64,000 nucleotides of DNA from Caldifarciminota bacterium (GTDB taxonomy: Bacteria; Hydrothermota; UBA3072). Each line of letters begins with the position of its first letter. Positions within the stretch are counted from its first letter, which is position 1. The notes below the pieces were generated by a model. The model was given only the letters and a program-made list of their open reading frames with translations, was not told where the DNA came from and searched no databases. The stretch is from the NCBI GenBank assembly GCA_016930175.1, contig JAFGHJ010000027.1, positions 1-64,000 on the forward strand. Reading direction: 5' to 3'. The translations under genes and the position numbers were made by a program. Shown here piece after piece: positions 1-8,768 of the stretch.

Positions 1-290
1 ATCAGGGACAAAATGTGTTTTATTATATTATTTCTCCTCTTACGTTAGTATTATTGTAATGATTAACAATTAAATTGTCAAGATATTCTTTATATTTAGC
101 TCTTAGCTTTTGGATGTTAGATATTGGCTTATAAAGAAAAATCTTGTGTTGATAGTCTGATTGGGTTTGATGATGTAGTGTTTATCTTGACTATTTCGAA
201 TAAAATCATAAATTTGGATTGAAAAATTATGCGGTTAAGGAAGGTAGAAAAAATTTCCTTTACTATAATAACAGATAGGGAGAGTAAAAG
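1..290. other. AT-rich leader region, no gene seen
   Basis: No supported coding region or RNA gene is visible here. A TATAAT hexamer at 264-269 lies 21 bases before the GTG of the next gene, but no good -35 sits 16-18 bases ahead of it, so it is only a weak promoter candidate. Confidence 0.4.
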
Positions 291-1244
291 GTGATTTGTT
301 TTTCCATAGCCTTTGCTATTAGTTTTCTATTATCCTTTTTGTTTTCAAGGTTGGCTGGTAGAATAGGCTTAATGGATAAACCCATGGGTATTAAAGACCA
401 TCCTAAGCCGACACCTTATGGCGGAGGAATTGCAATCTTTCTGGGAACTTTAACTTACTCTTTTTTTAGCAATGATTGGAGAATAATGGTTTTCGGTTTT
501 TCTGTTTTTCTGCTTGGCTTTCTGGATGATATACGCCCATATTCAAGATATATAAAATTAATCTTTCAGTTTGCGATAGCGGTTTTTACCGTCTGGTTCG
601 GGATAAGAATAAATATCGCTGTTTTGCCCGAATTCGCTAATATGATTTTATCTGTAATCTGGATCGTTGGATTAACAAACGCTTTTAATATACTAGACGT
701 AATGGACGGGATTTCCGCAGGCGTGGGCTTTTTCGCGGCGGTTAGCTTTATTTTTATTTCGGTTTTCGCAGTTGGTACATATCCTGTTGTGGCTGCGGCA
801 ATAGCGGGTAGTTGTCTCGGTTTTTTGCCATTTAATCTGCCCAAAGCGAAGATTTTCATGGGAGATTCGGGAAGTCTTTTTCTTGGGTATATGCTTTCCG
901 TTATAGCTATTATAACAAGATTTACAGCTGCAAACCCTATCGCCGTCTTTGTTCCTCTCCTTATTTTATTTATCCCTTTGTTTGATACATTTTATGTCAT
1001 TATTCTTAGAATCGCGAAAAAACAGAACCCTCTCAGGGGTTCACGTGATCATTTTGTTTTGAAACTTAAAGCGACAGGTTTACCTGTGCCTTCGATAGTT
1101 GCTATTATATATCTTGCTACAATAGCACTTTGCGAGGCTTCTTTTATTATTACGCGTCTTACTGTTAAAGGAGCGATAATCCTGTATTCGCTTTCGACCC
1201 TTATATTCATTTTCTTTGGTATAATCTTCAGGAGTAAGACTTGA
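291..1244 (+). CDS. WecA/TagO-type undecaprenyl-phosphate sugar-1-phosphate transferase
   Basis: Integral membrane enzyme of the MraY/WecA family. Such enzymes transfer a sugar-1-phosphate (usually GlcNAc-1-P) from a UDP-sugar to undecaprenyl phosphate and so start synthesis of a surface polysaccharide. The family motifs are present in order: the DD pair at residues 79-80, TNAFNILDVMDG at 129-140 (catalytic Asp region), MGDSGS at 190-195, and a His-containing loop near residue 254. There are about ten hydrophobic segments. At 317 residues the length fits the WecA/TagO branch. The start is GTG with a GGGAG site about 10 bases upstream. It overlaps the next gene (TTGA coupling), and a GT4 glycosyltransferase follows, which supports a polysaccharide role. 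MraY proper is less likely because no mur genes are nearby. The sugar substrate cannot be told. Confidence 0.85.
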   Translation: MICFSIAFAISFLLSFLFSRLAGRIGLMDKPMGIKDHPKPTPYGGGIAIFLGTLTYSFFSNDWRIMVFGFSVFLLGFLDDIRPYSRYIKLIFQFAIAVFTVWFGIRINIAVLPEFANMILSVIWIVGLTNAFNILDVMDGISAGVGFFAAVSFIFISVFAVGTYPVVAAAIAGSCLGFLPFNLPKAKIFMGDSGSLFLGYMLSVIAIITRFTAANPIAVFVPLLILFIPLFDTFYVIILRIAKKQNPLRGSRDHFVLKLKATGLPVPSIVAIIYLATIALCEASFIITRLTVKGAIILYSLSTLIFIFFGIIFRSKT

Positions 1245-2506
1245 CGGTAATCTTGGGTGCGGGCATCACTGGATTATCTGTCGCGTATCATCTTAAAGAA
1301 AAAAACAGAGATTTTATTATTGTAGAAAAGGAAAAGACGCCCGGCGGTCTATGCCGCAATTTAGATATTAACTGTTATACTTTTAATTATACCGGACATT
1401 TTCTTCACTGTAAAACTCCATACGTTCGAAACCTCGCAAGGAAGCTCATCGGCGATATTAAGACAATTAAACGAAATTCATACGTTTACTTGAACAAAAG
1501 AATTATACCGTATCCCATCCAATCAAACAGAAGATATTTATCTTACGGGTCAAGAATAAAAACATTCTTATCTTACCTTTTAAGAAACAAAGAAAAACCA
1601 GAAAATCTTGAAGAATGGTTTGTTCATAACTTTGGACGGGAAATGCATAATATCTTCTTTTTGCCTTATAACGAAAAGCTATGGAAATATACTTTAAAAG
1701 AAATTTCTCCTGATTTTCTAAAGAGTTATATTCCCAAAGATTCTTACGTTTATTCCGAAAAAACAGGCGAGTACAATGCTGAGTTTCTTTATCCCGAAAA
1801 AGGAATAGGAACGCTTGTTTCTTCTATAGCAAAAGATATTGAAATTTCTCACGGAGAAGTAGATAGAGTTGAAAAAGATTTCATTTATTTCGACGGAGAA
1901 AAAATAGAATATGAAAATCTTATATCAACAATTCCTCTTCCCGAACTTTTGAAAATGTTATATATTAATGGAGAGAAGTTCGGGTCTGAAAAAGTAAATT
2001 TAATCTGGAATTCCGTATTGTGTATAAATATGGGAATTAAAGGAAAACTTTCCTTCGGAAATTCAATAAAAGTGTTTAAGAAAAATAATTTAGACCCTTC
2101 GGAGTTTCACTGGATATATTTTCCCGAAAAAAAATTTCCGTTTTACCGTATTGGTTCACTTTCCAATATTTCACACAGCCTGGCTCCGGAAAATCGCTCT
2201 TCAATATGGGTAGAAGTCTCTTACAGAGAAAATAAGCCTGATAAAAGTATAGTTGATGACGTTATAAAAAACTTAGAACAAATAGGGCTATTAAAAAGAG
2301 AAGCAATAGAGCATATTTCACAGGTCGATATTCCGTATGCGTACCCCATTTATTATAAAGACTGTGAGAATATTGTTCAGGAAATCCGGAATTTCTTGAA
2401 GAAATATAATATAACTCTGGCGGGAAGATTCGGAGACTGGAAATATTCCTATATGGAAGAATCTATACTGGAAGGCAAGAAGGTAGCTTTAGAATTATGT
2501 CGGTAA
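1241..2506 (+). CDS. FAD-dependent oxidoreductase, protoporphyrinogen oxidase/UDP-galactopyranose mutase-like
   Basis: Flavoprotein of the amine-oxidase/PPOX-like NAD(P)-binding family. The N-terminus has a dinucleotide-binding turn (VILGAGITGLS, residues 3-13) followed by an acidic strand end and PGGLCRN, typical of FAD proteins such as UDP-galactopyranose mutase and uncharacterised polysaccharide-locus FAD enzymes. The start is TTG, overlapping the TGA of the preceding gene (TTGA at 1241-1244), with GGAG about 7 bases upstream. That coupling and the GT4 gene behind it suggest a job in sugar modification. UDP-galactopyranose mutase itself is not proven: I do not see enough of its substrate-site residues to claim it. 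Haem biosynthesis is unlikely in this context. Confidence 0.65.
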   Translation: MTVILGAGITGLSVAYHLKEKNRDFIIVEKEKTPGGLCRNLDINCYTFNYTGHFLHCKTPYVRNLARKLIGDIKTIKRNSYVYLNKRIIPYPIQSNRRYLSYGSRIKTFLSYLLRNKEKPENLEEWFVHNFGREMHNIFFLPYNEKLWKYTLKEISPDFLKSYIPKDSYVYSEKTGEYNAEFLYPEKGIGTLVSSIAKDIEISHGEVDRVEKDFIYFDGEKIEYENLISTIPLPELLKMLYINGEKFGSEKVNLIWNSVLCINMGIKGKLSFGNSIKVFKKNNLDPSEFHWIYFPEKKFPFYRIGSLSNISHSLAPENRSSIWVEVSYRENKPDKSIVDDVIKNLEQIGLLKREAIEHISQVDIPYAYPIYYKDCENIVQEIRNFLKKYNITLAGRFGDWKYSYMEESILEGKKVALELCR

Positions 2507-3621
2507 TAGTTGTTCAATGCATAGCTAAGTTAGAGTTGGGGGGCGCGCAGAAAATAGTTTTAGATTTGATGAGAGAGCTCAAAAATCAGGGGATATTAAT
2601 AACAGGAGAAGGAGGTAAACTTTATTCTGCCGTTAAAGAAGAATTTGGAGAAAGGCACGTAACTTTATCATGCTTAAAACGAAAAATTAGTCCGCTTCAG
2701 GATATTATTTGTTACTTTAAATTAAGAAAGATTTTAATTAAACTACATAACAGGTATGATAGGATAATTTTACATACCCATGGTTCTAAAGCAGGTGTAT
2801 TGGGCAGAATCGTTTCCGGCTCTTTACCTTTTGTACATTCTGTGCATGTTATACATGGGTTTGCTGTTAATCCTTATATTTCTCATTTAAAAAGGTTTAT
2901 TTACTTAACTGCGGAACGCATTTCGTCTTGTTTTGGAGATGTAATTGTAACAGTTGCCAGGGTACACATTAAAAGAGCAATTGAATGGGGTATGAGTAAA
3001 AAAGTTAAGTATTTTTGTATTCCGAATTATGTAAATGCTGACAATTTCAGAGTTCGAAGAAAGAAAAATAAATCAATCAAAATTGTGACGGTATCCAACT
3101 TCAAGCCTCAAAAAAATCCGTTTATGTGGGCAAAGACTGCTTTAGAAGTAACCTCCAGATTTGGCAATGTAGAATTCATTTATATTGGAGATGGACCCCT
3201 GAGGGAAAACGTGGAAAGATTTCTGCAGGCAAGTAAGGGGATTAAAATTTTAGGTTGGAGAAATGATATTGACGATCTTCTTCCTTGTATGGACATTTTT
3301 TTCTTGCCTTCGAGATGGGAAGGATTGCCTTTATCAGTGCTTGAAGCGATGGCATCCGCTCTTCCGGTTGTCGCCTCCGCTGTTGACGGGACAACTGAAG
3401 TTGTTCTTGATAACGTTACCGGATATTTACTTTCACCGGATGATTTAGATGGTTATTTACATAAACTGGGCGAGTTGATAGAGAATGCTAAAAAGAGAAA
3501 AGAGATGGGCAGAGAGGGAAGAGAGAGAGTCAAAAAGTGTTTTTCTTATAAAAATATGATTGAGAAAGTATTTTATATATACGTATCCCTGGGATTCACT
3601 TACAGCGGTAAAAACCGCTAA
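2497..3621 (+). CDS. GT4-family (group 1) glycosyltransferase
   Basis: Retaining glycosyltransferase of the GT-B fold, family GT4. It probably adds a sugar from a nucleotide donor to a lipid-linked polysaccharide intermediate at the inner membrane. The N-terminal domain begins with a Gly-rich acceptor loop (LGGAQKIVLDLM, residues 13-24). The C-terminal donor domain carries SRWEGLPLSVLEAMA near residues 271-285, the E-x7-E type motif, followed by a PVVAS strand. The gene overlaps the upstream FAD gene by 10 bases and is the last gene of this three-gene unit. A short inverted repeat covers its stop codon, and an intergenic repeat element follows. The donor and acceptor sugars cannot be told from sequence. 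Confidence 0.85.
   Translation: MSVIVVQCIAKLELGGAQKIVLDLMRELKNQGILITGEGGKLYSAVKEEFGERHVTLSCLKRKISPLQDIICYFKLRKILIKLHNRYDRIILHTHGSKAGVLGRIVSGSLPFVHSVHVIHGFAVNPYISHLKRFIYLTAERISSCFGDVIVTVARVHIKRAIEWGMSKKVKYFCIPNYVNADNFRVRRKKNKSIKIVTVSNFKPQKNPFMWAKTALEVTSRFGNVEFIYIGDGPLRENVERFLQASKGIKILGWRNDIDDLLPCMDIFFLPSRWEGLPLSVLEAMASALPVVASAVDGTTEVVLDNVTGYLLSPDDLDGYLHKLGELIENAKKRKEMGREGRERVKKCFSYKNMIEKVFYIYVSLGFTYSGKNR
3604..3619. other. Short inverted repeat over the stop codon of the GT4 gene
   Basis: AGCGGT and ACCGCT form a 6 bp stem with an AAAA loop that ends on the first base of the stop codon. It is followed on the plus strand by A-rich, not T-rich, sequence, so it is not a standard Rho-independent terminator in that direction. 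Confidence 0.35.
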
Positions 3622-3638
3622 ATTAAAAAAAAGAATGG

Positions 3639-3730
3639 CCACAGAGAACACAAAGTAATTTTGTTAAAAAAAGAAAAAACGCACTGAGGGCGCAGAGAAA
3701 AATCAAATAATAACTCTGTGTGCTCTGTGG
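3639..3730. repeat. Dispersed intergenic repeat, copy 1 (inverted arms)
   Basis: The left arm at 3639-3655 (CCACAGAGAACACAAAG) and the right arm at 3714-3730 (CTCTGTGTGCTCTGTGG) are reverse complements at 15 of 17 positions. A third unit (CGCACTGAGGGCGCAGAGA) lies between them. Units recur about every 9 bases. No coding potential. Confidence 0.75.
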
Positions 3731-3869
3731 TTAAAAAATCAGGGGTTGGGAGAGGTGAGCTTTGATATTTTATTTGTCCGAAAGGGGTGATAAAATTGAA
3801 ATGATTTCAAGGTTTTCGCAAGTGGATAAAACCGACATTCAATTTATACAAAAAGGAGGACTAACCATT

Positions 3870-4150
3870 CTAAAGGCCACGCGGTCAATTTTCCCGCCGA
3901 GATACCGTTCAGAGGTGCCACTCCGAAAAACCGCAGTCAGTTTCCCCGGCGAGGAAACTGCTGCTTGTCTCTCAACCTCGCTCCTTTTGACTTCGTCAAA
4001 AGACCATGCCCGCTCGGTTTCCGAGGCATTTTTCTTGAGCAGCACCTCTTCCCTTTTAAGATAAAAAAATTTCAAAAGACCATGGCCGCCTGCCCCATGG
4101 AATAAGCGACTATTCCATGGGGTGAAGCTTCCGAGACGTCCTTCTGAAAG
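3870..4150. repeat. GC-rich island of tandem hairpins upstream of mreB
   Basis: About 280 bases clearly richer in GC than the surroundings and full of perfect stems. 3938-3960: CAGTTTCC/GGAAACTG, extended by GCAG/CTGC across a one-base bulge. 3984-4002: CTTTTGAC/GTCAAAAG with a 3-base loop. 4013-4025: CTCGG/CCGAG. 4093-4122: CCCCATGGAATA/TATTCCATGGGG, 12 bp with a 6-base loop. Open frames across it are not protein-like. It may be a structured RNA, a REP/MITE-type element or an insertion remnant. It ends about 90 bases before the mreB promoter. Confidence 0.55.
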
Positions 4151-4237
4151 GTCAGTGCTCCATTTTAAATTTACACTAAAATAGTATTTTGTAGCATTTT
4201 TAACGAAAAAAATCATGAAACTCCTGTATATAAACCC

Positions 4238-4266
4238 TTGACATAAAGGTCTCTTTGTATTAGCAT
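4238..4266 (+). promoter_or_regulatory. Candidate promoter of mreBCD
   Basis: TTGACA at 4238-4243, a 17-base spacer and TAGCAT at 4261-4266. mreB starts at 4299 behind a strong GAAAGGAGGAGGG ribosome site. Confidence 0.5.
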
Positions 4267-4298
4267 AGTAAACAAATATAGCGGAGAAAGGAGGAGGG

Positions 4299-5339
4299 AT
4301 GAAGTTAAATCGTTTGTTTAGATGGCTTTCACTGGAAAGTTCAAACATGGCTATTGACCTTGGAACAACTAATACGTTGATATACACAAAAGCTGGCGGT
4401 GTTATTCTCGACGAAAACTCAATGGTTGCGCTCCATAAAGAAACAAAAGAACTAATTGAGGCAGGAAAAGAAGTTATCCCGATGCTTGGACGTACACCTA
4501 AAGATATAATTATTTCAGAACCTCTTGAAGATGGTGTTATAGCTGACTTTAAAGTCGTTGAGGATATGCTTAGATTTTTTATTGAAAAGGTACAAAAGAA
4601 AAAATTATTTATCCGACCAAAAGTTTTAGTTGCAGTTCCGTCCGGAATAACTCCGGTCGAGAAAAAAGCCGTAATAAATACCGTTCAGGAAGCGGGAGCA
4701 AGGGAAGTTATGCTGGTTTCTGAGCCCATAGCCGGAGCTGTGGGGATGAGCTTACCGGTGAAAGAGCCCACGGGGCATATGGTTATCGATATCGGCGGAG
4801 GAACTACGGAAATCGCTGTGATTGCTTTATCGGGAATCGTAAATCAGGTTTCGATTAAAATAGCCGGCAATGAGCTTACCGATTCAATTCAAACCTACTT
4901 ATATGATGAATATAATATGGCGATAGGAAAAGCTCTTGCTGAAAAAGTAAAAAAAGATATAGGCGCGGCTGTGACTACAGCGGAGGATAGGGAAATGGAA
5001 ATAAGCGGGCGTGATCTTGTTGACGGGCTGCCGAAATCTATTAAAATAAAGACGAATGAAGTTTACGAGGCGATGAAAGAAGCCCTTGGTCTTATAAAAA
5101 ATGCAATGAAAAAAGCTTTATCTGAAACGCCTCCTGAGTTAGCTTCCGACATAGTTGAAAAAGGCGTATTCCTTACAGGAGGCGGAGCATTGATAAGAGG
5201 AATAGACAAAATGATACAGGAAGAAACAGATTTAAAAGTAAAAATAGCAGATGACCCTCTAAGATCCGTAGTTTTAGGTGCGGGTATTATTCTCGATAAT
5301 ATTGAGGAAAATAGAAATTTGTTGATGGAATCTTTATAG
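4299..5339 (+). CDS. mreB: Rod shape-determining protein MreB
   Basis: Bacterial actin homologue that polymerises under the inner membrane and guides the elongation machinery for rod-shaped growth. At 346 residues it has the usual MreB length. Actin-fold nucleotide-site motifs are clear: IDLGTTNTLIY near residues 19-29 (phosphate 1), HMVIDIGGGTTEIAV near 160-174 (phosphate 2), and the adenosine-site GGGALIRGI near 291-299. The N-terminal FRWLSLESS stretch could help membrane contact. It is preceded by a strong GGAGGAGG site. mreC begins inside its stop codon, so mreB-mreC-mreD form one translationally coupled unit. The identification is secure. Confidence 0.97.
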   Translation: MKLNRLFRWLSLESSNMAIDLGTTNTLIYTKAGGVILDENSMVALHKETKELIEAGKEVIPMLGRTPKDIIISEPLEDGVIADFKVVEDMLRFFIEKVQKKKLFIRPKVLVAVPSGITPVEKKAVINTVQEAGAREVMLVSEPIAGAVGMSLPVKEPTGHMVIDIGGGTTEIAVIALSGIVNQVSIKIAGNELTDSIQTYLYDEYNMAIGKALAEKVKKDIGAAVTTAEDREMEISGRDLVDGLPKSIKIKTNEVYEAMKEALGLIKNAMKKALSETPPELASDIVEKGVFLTGGGALIRGIDKMIQEETDLKVKIADDPLRSVVLGAGIILDNIEENRNLLMESL

Positions 5340-6091
5340 TGGAAAAGAAGTTTCTGCAAGTATATCTTTTGTTTTTTTGTATCTCTTTGTCGCTTTTGTT
5401 ATTTGACGGATTTGCCGATGTTAAACTGGGTAATAAGTGTTACAGTCTTTTCTCGGCTGATTTTCATAATTTTTTTTCTAAGTTTTTAAAAAGTAATGAC
5501 TTAAAGGAAGAAAATGAGAGATTGCTTGAGAAGATTGCGACACTTTCATACGAAAAACAGATATATAATGAGTTGAAGAAAGAAAATCAAGAATTGAAGG
5601 AAATTATAAGGTTCAAATTTAATTATCCTAAAGGTATAATTCCCGCTGAGATAGAAAGGAGGACACTGGAAGAAATTAATCTTTCTTATCAAATCGATAA
5701 AGGAACCTCCGAAGGAATAGAGAGGAACGCGCCGGTTATAGGCTTTAAAGGTATTGTTGGTAAAGTTTTAAAGACGGGTAATAATACTTCTGTTATTCAA
5801 ACATTAAAGAATTACAATTCTGCGATTTCTGTAAAAGATACAAGGAGTGGTATAGAGGGAATTCTTAAGTGGAACAAAAAGTTTTTTATCGAGGGTGTTC
5901 CGCAGTACGCGGATTTAAGGAAAGGCGATTCTCTTTTGACTTCAGGAAGAGGTTCGGTTTTTCCGAAAGGATTGCCTGTGGGTATAGTTACCTATGTTAA
6001 TAAAAAAATGGGTGATTACTTGTTGGAAATTGAAGTGGAGCCTTTTGAGGATCTAACCAGGATTGATGTTGTCTTCGTTATAGAAAAATGA
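5339..6091 (+). CDS. mreC: Rod shape-determining protein MreC
   Basis: Periplasmic, membrane-anchored partner of MreB and PBP2 in the elongasome. It has one N-terminal membrane helix (about residues 7-24), then a charged coiled coil (about 50-90), then the two beta-barrel domains of the family. The segment GIEGILKWNKK and the C-terminal GLPVGIV turn fit MreC. The start is GTG, overlapping the last base of the mreB TAG. The ATG of mreD overlaps the mreC stop (ATGA at 6088-6091). At 250 residues it is slightly short for the family but complete. Function is assigned from the family and the operon. Confidence 0.9.
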   Translation: MEKKFLQVYLLFFCISLSLLLFDGFADVKLGNKCYSLFSADFHNFFSKFLKSNDLKEENERLLEKIATLSYEKQIYNELKKENQELKEIIRFKFNYPKGIIPAEIERRTLEEINLSYQIDKGTSEGIERNAPVIGFKGIVGKVLKTGNNTSVIQTLKNYNSAISVKDTRSGIEGILKWNKKFFIEGVPQYADLRKGDSLLTSGRGSVFPKGLPVGIVTYVNKKMGDYLLEIEVEPFEDLTRIDVVFVIEK

Positions 6092-6555
6092 GAATCTTTG
6101 CGTTGATTTTTGTATCATTGCTGGCTTTTTTCTTATCTCTGAATATTGAAAAATTTATTTCAATCGGAAATGTTTCATTAAAGCCTGTAATCATTTTGCT
6201 TTATTTTACAACTTTGTACTGGAAACCGATGTATGGACTTGTAACAGGTTTTTTTCTTGGTTTTCTATATGAAATTTATTTACCGGTTTTCACAGGTACT
6301 TATCCTTTAATTTTTACTTCCGTTGCTTTTTGCTTAAGTTTAATCGAGAAAAAAATATTTAAATTCAGATATAATTCTCTTATTTTGTTATTTTGTACCG
6401 TATTATTTGTTGGTCTTGTGCAGATTATTATTGAAGTCGATAAAATAAATTCAGTGTTTTATATAATTTTTACCCATTTGATTCCTGAAGCCATATTAAA
6501 TAGCGCAGTTGGTTTTGTTATATTATACTTTATAAAGCGGTATAGACACGAGTAA
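6088..6555 (+). CDS. mreD: Rod shape-determining protein MreD
   Basis: Small polytopic inner-membrane protein of the elongasome. Its 155 residues contain about five hydrophobic helices and few charges, as expected for MreD, whose sequence is otherwise poorly conserved. The call rests largely on its place as third gene of mreBCD and its ATGA overlap with mreC. Downstream comes a repeat element and then mrdA, so PBP2 is close by but is separated from mreD by more than 200 bases. Confidence 0.85.
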   Translation: MRIFALIFVSLLAFFLSLNIEKFISIGNVSLKPVIILLYFTTLYWKPMYGLVTGFFLGFLYEIYLPVFTGTYPLIFTSVAFCLSLIEKKIFKFRYNSLILLFCTVLFVGLVQIIIEVDKINSVFYIIFTHLIPEAILNSAVGFVILYFIKRYRHE

Positions 6556-6630
6556 TGGAAAAATTTAACAAAGAATCCAGAAGCCGCCGATGCGAAGTTA
6601 GAATCCCCACACAGCTCAGAATAAGAGAAA

Positions 6631-6711
6631 CAACTAATTACACAAATTGCACGAATTATGTTAAAGAAATTTATATTATTAATTCATTTGTGATATTTGT
6701 GCTATTTGTTG
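6631..6711. repeat. Dispersed intergenic repeat, copy 2 (inverted arms, CACAAAT subtype)
   Basis: The left arm at 6631-6660 (units TTACACAAA, TTGCACGAA) is roughly complementary to the right arm at 6685-6713. The right arm matches the segment at 31639-31667 at 26 of 29 positions. A small open frame (6555-6761) over this stretch is a by-product of the repeat. Confidence 0.7.
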
Positions 6712-6786
6712 TTAAAAAAATAGTTGTGGGGGGCAAATATAAAACTTTATGTTTTTTGTAGTTTCTTTTTTTTCTAGGGGATTTAG

Positions 6787-8505
6787 ATGAAAAGAGCTCC
6801 GTTTATACTAATTTTATTAATTCTGTTTACTCTTACTTTACGGCTATTTCAGCTTCAATTAATCAGAATGGATTATTACAGGGGTTTATCAGAAAGAAAT
6901 AGAATCAGGAGAGATATGGTTATTCCTCCGAGAGGAAAAATTTTATCGAAGGAAGGTGAGGTCTTGGCGGAATCCCGACCTTCTTATTCGTTAATTATTT
7001 ATCCTTACTACCTTGATTCGCTTGAAGTTAAAAGGTTGTGTGAGGAGCTTGGAATAAAAAGAAATGAACTATTAAAGAGGATAAATCCTAATTTTAGAAC
7101 CTGCAGGATAAGAAGGCTTTCCTTTGAAGCAACATCAAAAATAATCGAAAAGCAGGAAGACTTCCCTTCGGTTAGGTTAATTACCGAGCCTGTACGATTT
7201 TATGAGAACGATAAAATATTTTCACATCTATTGGGTTATGCCGGAGAAATTACGAAAGCGGAATTGGAAAGGTTTACCGGTGATTATATTATGGGAGATA
7301 TAGTGGGTAAAAAAGGGGTTGAATTAGAATATGAATCTTTCCTTAAAGGTAAAAAAGGTGCTTCTATTTATGAAGTAGACGCGAGAGGTGTAGTCGTAAG
7401 GAGGTTTGACGACTCTTACGGTAAATTTCCGGAAAGAGGTTTTAACGTTTATCTTACCGTGTCGAAAGAGTTAACGCTTTACGCTGATTCTCTTTTTTCC
7501 GAGTTTGAAAGCGGTGCTTGTGTAGCTATGAATCCGAAAAACGGCGAAATTATTCTATATTATTCAAAACCCGGATATAAATCAAATAAATTAACAGAAG
7601 GAATTTCCAATATCGAATGGGATTCGCTGCGTAATAATGAAAATGCGCCTCTATGGGATAGAGTAATAGCGGGAGAATATCCTCCGGGTTCTATTGCCAA
7701 AATCTGGACTACTATCATAGGGTTGGAAAACAACCTTATTAAAGAAGAAACAAGATTCACTCGCTGTGATAGTTTATTATGGATAGGAAATCGCTATTTC
7801 GGATGCTGGAAGAAACATGGATCTTTGCAGCTTTTGGATGCTATAATTCAATCCTGCGATATATATTTCTACCAAGTAGGGATGTCTATGACTCTCGAGA
7901 TGGTTGTTGATAACGCCAGCAAATTAGGTTTCAGTAAGAAGTGCGGAATCGACGTGCCTGGCGAGAGAGGCGGCTTTTTGCCTTCAAAAGAGTGGTATGA
8001 TAAAAAATACGGTAAGAGGGGTTGGGCAAGAGGAGTTCTTGCCAATCTTGCTATAGGTCAGGGAGAGATATTGGTAACTCCTCTTCAAGGAGCTACTTTT
8101 TTCTCCGCGGTTGCCAATGGAGGATGGACTTACGAACCGCATGTTTTGGAAAAAATAACTGATAGTGATGGAAATATAATAAAAAAATCAAGGCCTAAGA
8201 AAATAAGTTTACCCGTTTCGGAGAAAAATTTAAAATTTGTAAGAGAAGCGATGAAAAATGTTGTTAATACGCTTAAGGGTACCGCATACTGGTCCCGCTT
8301 AAACGACATAACGGTAGCTGGTAAGACAGGTACAGCGCAGAATCCTCACGGAGAAGATCATTCCCTTTTTGTGGGATTTGCTCCGTTTGAGAATCCTGAA
8401 ATTGTTGTTTTTACGGTAATTGAAAACGCCGGTCACGGCAGTACTCATGCAGCTCCTGTTACGACGAAGATAATTAAAAGATACCTCACTTCCTACAAAG
8501 ATTAA
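6787..8505 (+). CDS. mrdA: Penicillin-binding protein 2, peptidoglycan transpeptidase
   Basis: Class B penicillin-binding protein of the elongation complex; it cross-links peptidoglycan in the periplasm. Order: membrane helix at about residues 5-22, dimerisation/pedestal region beginning with RRDMVIPPRG, then the transpeptidase domain. Catalytic motifs are all present: S302-I-A-K305 within YPPGSIAKIW, SCD at 356-358 (the SxN position, with Asp instead of Asn), and KTG at 513-515. At 572 residues it is normal to slightly short for PBP2. It follows mreBCD, supporting PBP2 rather than the division enzyme PBP3. rodA, often next to it, is not in the window. The SCD in place of SxN is known in some PBP2 proteins and does not suggest inactivity. 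Confidence 0.95.
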   Translation: MKRAPFILILLILFTLTLRLFQLQLIRMDYYRGLSERNRIRRDMVIPPRGKILSKEGEVLAESRPSYSLIIYPYYLDSLEVKRLCEELGIKRNELLKRINPNFRTCRIRRLSFEATSKIIEKQEDFPSVRLITEPVRFYENDKIFSHLLGYAGEITKAELERFTGDYIMGDIVGKKGVELEYESFLKGKKGASIYEVDARGVVVRRFDDSYGKFPERGFNVYLTVSKELTLYADSLFSEFESGACVAMNPKNGEIILYYSKPGYKSNKLTEGISNIEWDSLRNNENAPLWDRVIAGEYPPGSIAKIWTTIIGLENNLIKEETRFTRCDSLLWIGNRYFGCWKKHGSLQLLDAIIQSCDIYFYQVGMSMTLEMVVDNASKLGFSKKCGIDVPGERGGFLPSKEWYDKKYGKRGWARGVLANLAIGQGEILVTPLQGATFFSAVANGGWTYEPHVLEKITDSDGNIIKKSRPKKISLPVSEKNLKFVREAMKNVVNTLKGTAYWSRLNDITVAGKTGTAQNPHGEDHSLFVGFAPFENPEIVVFTVIENAGHGSTHAAPVTTKIIKRYLTSYKD

Positions 8506-8508
8506 TTT

Positions 8509-8570
8509 ACCGCAAAGACGCAGAGAACGCAAAGAAACAACTAAAATTTGGTTTGTTTAAAACCCATCCC
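8509..8570. repeat. Dispersed intergenic repeat, copy 3, with TTTAAA/G-rich module
   Basis: The units CGCAAAGA, CGCAGAGAA, CGCAAAGAA (8511-8537) are followed by GTTTGTTTAAAACCCATCCC (8551-8570), the reverse complement of the G-rich/TTTTAAACAA module found elsewhere. The rest of the gap up to 8710 is C-rich, with a short GAACG/CGTTC inverted repeat, and holds nothing I can name. Confidence 0.6.
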
Positions 8571-8710
8571 CTCCACATCAAGGAACCACAAGATTACACC
8601 CTGAACGGTCGTTCCTCCCTACCCCGATACAGTCATACTTCCCTACGGGGCAGGCAGATTAACACGAGATTTTAAAACAAATATTTAAAACGGAGACAAT
8701 GAAACGCCAA

Positions 8711-8747
8711 AAAAAAAGCGTGTATTTTAAGAAATACACGCTTTTTT
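8711..8747. terminator. Bidirectional Rho-independent terminator between convergent genes
   Basis: A perfect 11 bp stem AGCGTGTATTT (8717-8727) / AAATACACGCT (8732-8742) with a TAAG loop, flanked by an A-run on the left and a T-run on the right. It can end transcripts of mrdA (plus) and of the barrel gene at 8769-9290 (minus). Confidence 0.9.
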
Positions 8748-8768
8748 ATCTAACAAAAGTTTTTTAGC

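Noticed and set aside
3839-4387. A 182-codon minus-strand frame and a 100-codon plus-strand frame (3762-4064) over the hairpin island
   Set aside because: Both run across perfect palindromes, and the minus frame overlaps the mreB start. Neither has a ribosome site or protein-like conservation signs.
6555-6761. A 68-codon frame starting in the mreD stop codon
   Set aside because: It is a translation of the intergenic repeat (copy 2) with low-complexity Thr/Asn/Val runs and no family resemblance; it probably is not a gene.
8571-8700. Possible small RNA in the C-rich gap after mrdA
   Set aside because: Only one short stem (GAACG/CGTTC) and no promoter with good spacing; not enough to support a feature.
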